Source: CAYMRB01 sp964392615
GTDB taxonomy: Bacteria > Planctomycetota > UBA8108
Direction of reading: 5' to 3'
Length of the DNA: 17,382 nt
NCBI GenBank assembly: GCA_964392615.1
Contig: CAYMRB010000201.1
Location: 1 to 17,382 of the forward strand
Part shown: in pieces, positions 15,455 through 17,382 of the stretch
How positions within the stretch are numbered: the first letter of the stretch is position 1
How the letters are laid out: each line of letters begins with the position of its first letter
Position numbers and translations under genes: made by a program
The notes under the pieces: generated by a model
The model's input: only the letters and a program-made list of their open reading frames with translations
Told to the model about the DNA's origin: nothing
Database searches by the model: none

Positions 15455-17382
15455 TCAGTACAAGAGCAGGGCGACATCGCTCGCGAGCACCGTCACGGCG
15501 ACCTGGCTCCACGCCGCGAGCTCCGCGACGTCGAGCGTTTCGTCACGCGGCGTGTCGCCTTGCGACACGACTGCGAGGGCGTCCTTGTCGGCCGCCGCGT
15601 AGCGCGTTCGCATCGTCGCGAGAAGCTGCGAGCACGCGGCGCGCTCACGGTCGTTCGGGACGCGGCACGCGAGAAGGTCGTCGTCCGTCTTCGCGCCTTC
15701 CGCCTGCAGCAGGCGTGCGGCGAGCTTGCGCGCGGCCTCGAGGCGTTGCGTCTCGTTGAGGAGTCCCAACGACTGCAGGGGCGTGCTCGTTCGTGAACGA
15801 CGCACGCAGGCCGACTCGCGGCTCGGTGCGTCGAAGAGCGTCATCATCGGGTGCGGACTCGTACGCTTCCAGTAGACGTAGAGGCTGCGTCGATAGATCC
15901 GCTCGCCCCGATCGCGCTCGTAGCGCTTCGTGTTGCTCGCCGGGTGCGCGAGCGCGGACCACAAACCTTCGGGCTGGTACGGCTTGACGCCCTCGCCGCC
16001 CATCTCCGTCGCGAGCAATCGGCCCGACCAGAGCGCGATGTCGCGGATGACCTCGGCGTCGAGCCGGAAGCTCGGGCCGCGCGCCAGGAGCAGGTTGTTC
16101 GGGTCGTCGATCTTCGAGCGCCAAGCCGAGCTCTGGCGGAACGCGCGGCTCGTCACGAGCAGTCGGAGCATGTGACGGTGATTCCAGCCGCTGTCGTGGA
16201 GCTCGACCGCCAGCCAGTCGAGCAGCTCGGGATGCGTCGGCGGCTGTCCCCGCACGCCGAAGTCCTCCGGCGTGCGCACGAGGCCGTGGCCGAAGACCGA
16301 CTGCCAGATTCGGTTGACGAGCACGCGCGCGACGACGGGGTGCTCGCGCGACGTGAGCCAGCGAGCGAGGCCGAGGCGGTTGTGCGGTGCGTCCTTCGGG
16401 AACGCTCCCATGACGGCGAAGATTCCCGGCTCGAGAGGCTCGCCGATCGGGCGGTCGTACTCGCCGCGGTGGAGCTCCTTCGTGACGCGCGGCTGCGGGA
16501 GATCGCGCGCGACGAGCGTCGTCGTGAACGTCGAGCGGGCGATCATGCGCTGGCGGACGATGCGGCATGCGTCGGCGGCGAGCTCGGACGCGGCGAACGG
16601 ACCGTTGCCGGCGGTGAGGGCGAGCAGGCGATCGTCCGCCGCGCTCTCGGCCCAACCGGCATCGGCGATGGCCTTCCACGGATCGCGAAGCTCGACGCGC
16701 ACCGCCGTCGACTTGTGACCGACCAGCTTGACGCGCAGCTGGTGTGCACCGGCGGTGAGCCGCAGGGGCAGGGCATCGAGCTGCCGATCCGTCACGGCAT
16801 CGTCGCCCCGGGGCACGATCTCGCCGTCGACTCGGATCTCCGTGGCGCGCGATCCCGCGAACGTGAGCCACAGCGTGCGGGCCCTTTCGACCTCGACGCG
16901 CGCCGCGACCCAGCGCGCCTTGTCGGCGCCCGCGAGCTTCTCTTTGCTCGTACCGGGCAGGCCCTTTGCCTGCCCCCACCCGTCGGCGTCTGGGGGTGCG
17001 TCGGCGTTTGCGGCCACTGGCGGCGCGATGCGCCAATCGCTCGTCGACCATGCACCGCGCTCGCGTGCGAACCGGCGCACGTCGTTCGCGTCGCGCGAGG
17101 CGAGCACTTGCTCCGCGCGACGCAGCAGCTCGTCGCGCTTCGACTCGGCGTCGCGCCAGCGTCGCCACGCGAGGCCATTCTCCGGCGCGCGGATCACGGG
17201 CCCGTACGTGTACGAATTGCCGTCGAGCGGCGATTCGGCGGTCGAATTGAAGAACGCCAGGACGCGGTAGTACTCGGCGCGTGGAATCGGATCGTACTTG
17301 TGCGAATGGCAGCGGGCACAATTCAGCGTCATCCCGAGGAGCGCGGTGCCGAGCGTCTCGACGCGGTCGAAGTTGTTCTTCG
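15455..17382 (-). CDS. DUF1549/DUF1553 (planctomycete cytochrome-type) protein, 5' end outside window
   Basis: The frame runs uninterrupted to the right edge, giving 641 visible residues of a longer protein. The first methionine in view (17332) lies inside the conserved DUF1549 motif and is not the start. The fragment begins KNNFDRVETLGTALLG and continues NCARCHSHKYDPI, where CARCH is a CxxCH c-type haem motif typical of this family. Residues of about 110-236 form an inserted beta-rich segment (WVAARVEVERARTLWLTFAG, LPLRLTAGAHQLRVKL) resembling a galactose-binding or jelly-roll module. The DUF1553 domain follows from about 334 onward (NRLGLARWLTS, VNRIWQSVFGHG, TPEDFG, TPLQSLGLLN). It is the first gene of a pair with DUF1501. 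These proteins are exported in planctomycetes, and the missing N-terminus probably carries a signal peptide and often a further cytochrome-like domain. The exact biochemical role is not established. Confidence 0.95.
   Translation of the reverse strand, partial: KNNFDRVETLGTALLGMTLNCARCHSHKYDPIPRAEYYRVLAFFNSTAESPLDGNSYTYGPVIRAPENGLAWRRWRDAESKRDELLRRAEQVLASRDANDVRRFARERGAWSTSDWRIAPPVAANADAPPDADGWGQAKGLPGTSKEKLAGADKARWVAARVEVERARTLWLTFAGSRATEIRVDGEIVPRGDDAVTDRQLDALPLRLTAGAHQLRVKLVGHKSTAVRVELRDPWKAIADAGWAESAADDRLLALTAGNGPFAASELAADACRIVRQRMIARSTFTTTLVARDLPQPRVTKELHRGEYDRPIGEPLEPGIFAVMGAFPKDAPHNRLGLARWLTSREHPVVARVLVNRIWQSVFGHGLVRTPEDFGVRGQPPTHPELLDWLAVELHDSGWNHRHMLRLLVTSRAFRQSSAWRSKIDDPNNLLLARGPSFRLDAEVIRDIALWSGRLLATEMGGEGVKPYQPEGLWSALAHPASNTKRYERDRGERIYRRSLYVYWKRTSPHPMMTLFDAPSRESACVRRSRTSTPLQSLGLLNETQRLEAARKLAARLLQAEGAKTDDDLLACRVPNDRERAACSQLLATMRTRYAAADKDALAVVSQGDTPRDETLDVAELAAWSQVAVTVLASDVALLLY

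Noticed and set aside
13914..15602. 562-residue plus-strand open frame opposite DUF1501
   Set aside because: Its composition is rich in Val, Arg, Ala and Asp, typical of a mirrored GC-rich frame. DUF1501 on the other strand has clear family motifs and a Tat signal.
17330..17332. ATG at 17332 considered as the start of the DUF1553 gene
   Set aside because: The frame continues to the window edge and encodes FDRVETLGTALLG, the conserved sequence just before the CxxCH motif in DUF1549, so this methionine is internal.

Overview
The window is a GC-rich bacterial chromosome segment. It most likely comes from a member of the Planctomycetota. The taxonomic signals are an adjacent DUF1553/DUF1549 and DUF1501 gene pair, a ThuA-like exported protein, an exported Tricorn-type protease, and a secreted protein carrying the dockerin-like 'DANDDGAVDIADG...LNFLFLGG' repeat that is common in planctomycete proteins. 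This assignment rests on gene content and not on a marker gene. No rRNA, tRNA, CRISPR array, insertion sequence or prophage gene is visible. No stretch longer than 300 bases lacks a gene; the largest gaps are 1025-1288 and 8236-8463.

Left part (1-2185, plus strand). The window opens with the last codons of an unidentified gene. An NAD(P)-dependent epimerase/dehydratase of the extended SDR family follows. Directly after its stop codon lies a tract of 25 uninterrupted GGNNTC hexamers. Next comes a small secreted protein with a dockerin-like calcium-binding repeat pair and two tandem copies of a Cys-rich 'GI-x-C...PCP' module that I cannot assign with certainty.

Centre (2202-9399). The minus strand carries gltB (glutamate synthase large subunit) followed by gltD (small subunit), 31 bp apart, as a classical ammonia-assimilation operon. 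A LysR-family regulator is transcribed divergently from the region upstream of gltB. The layout resembles gltC-gltAB of Bacillus subtilis. The shared 228-bp intergenic region holds two clean inverted repeats and opposed promoter-like sequences.

Right part (9554-17382). On the plus strand lie an exported ThuA-like protein and a large exported Tricorn-type protease. The protease keeps the His, Ser-Asp and Glu active-site positions, but has Leu where archaeal Tricorn has the auxiliary Ser. It converges on a minus-strand pair: a DUF1549/DUF1553 protein, cut by the window edge and containing a CxxCH haem motif, followed 38 bp later by a Tat-exported DUF1501 protein. All four right-hand products look extracytoplasmic. 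They fit the planctomycete habit of processing polymers outside the cytoplasm, but no substrate can be read from the sequence.

I do not see a convincing new defence or mobile system. The most unusual items are the hexamer tract, the internally duplicated secreted protein, the altered Tricorn active site, and the repeat families in the leaders of the glt operon and the Tricorn gene.
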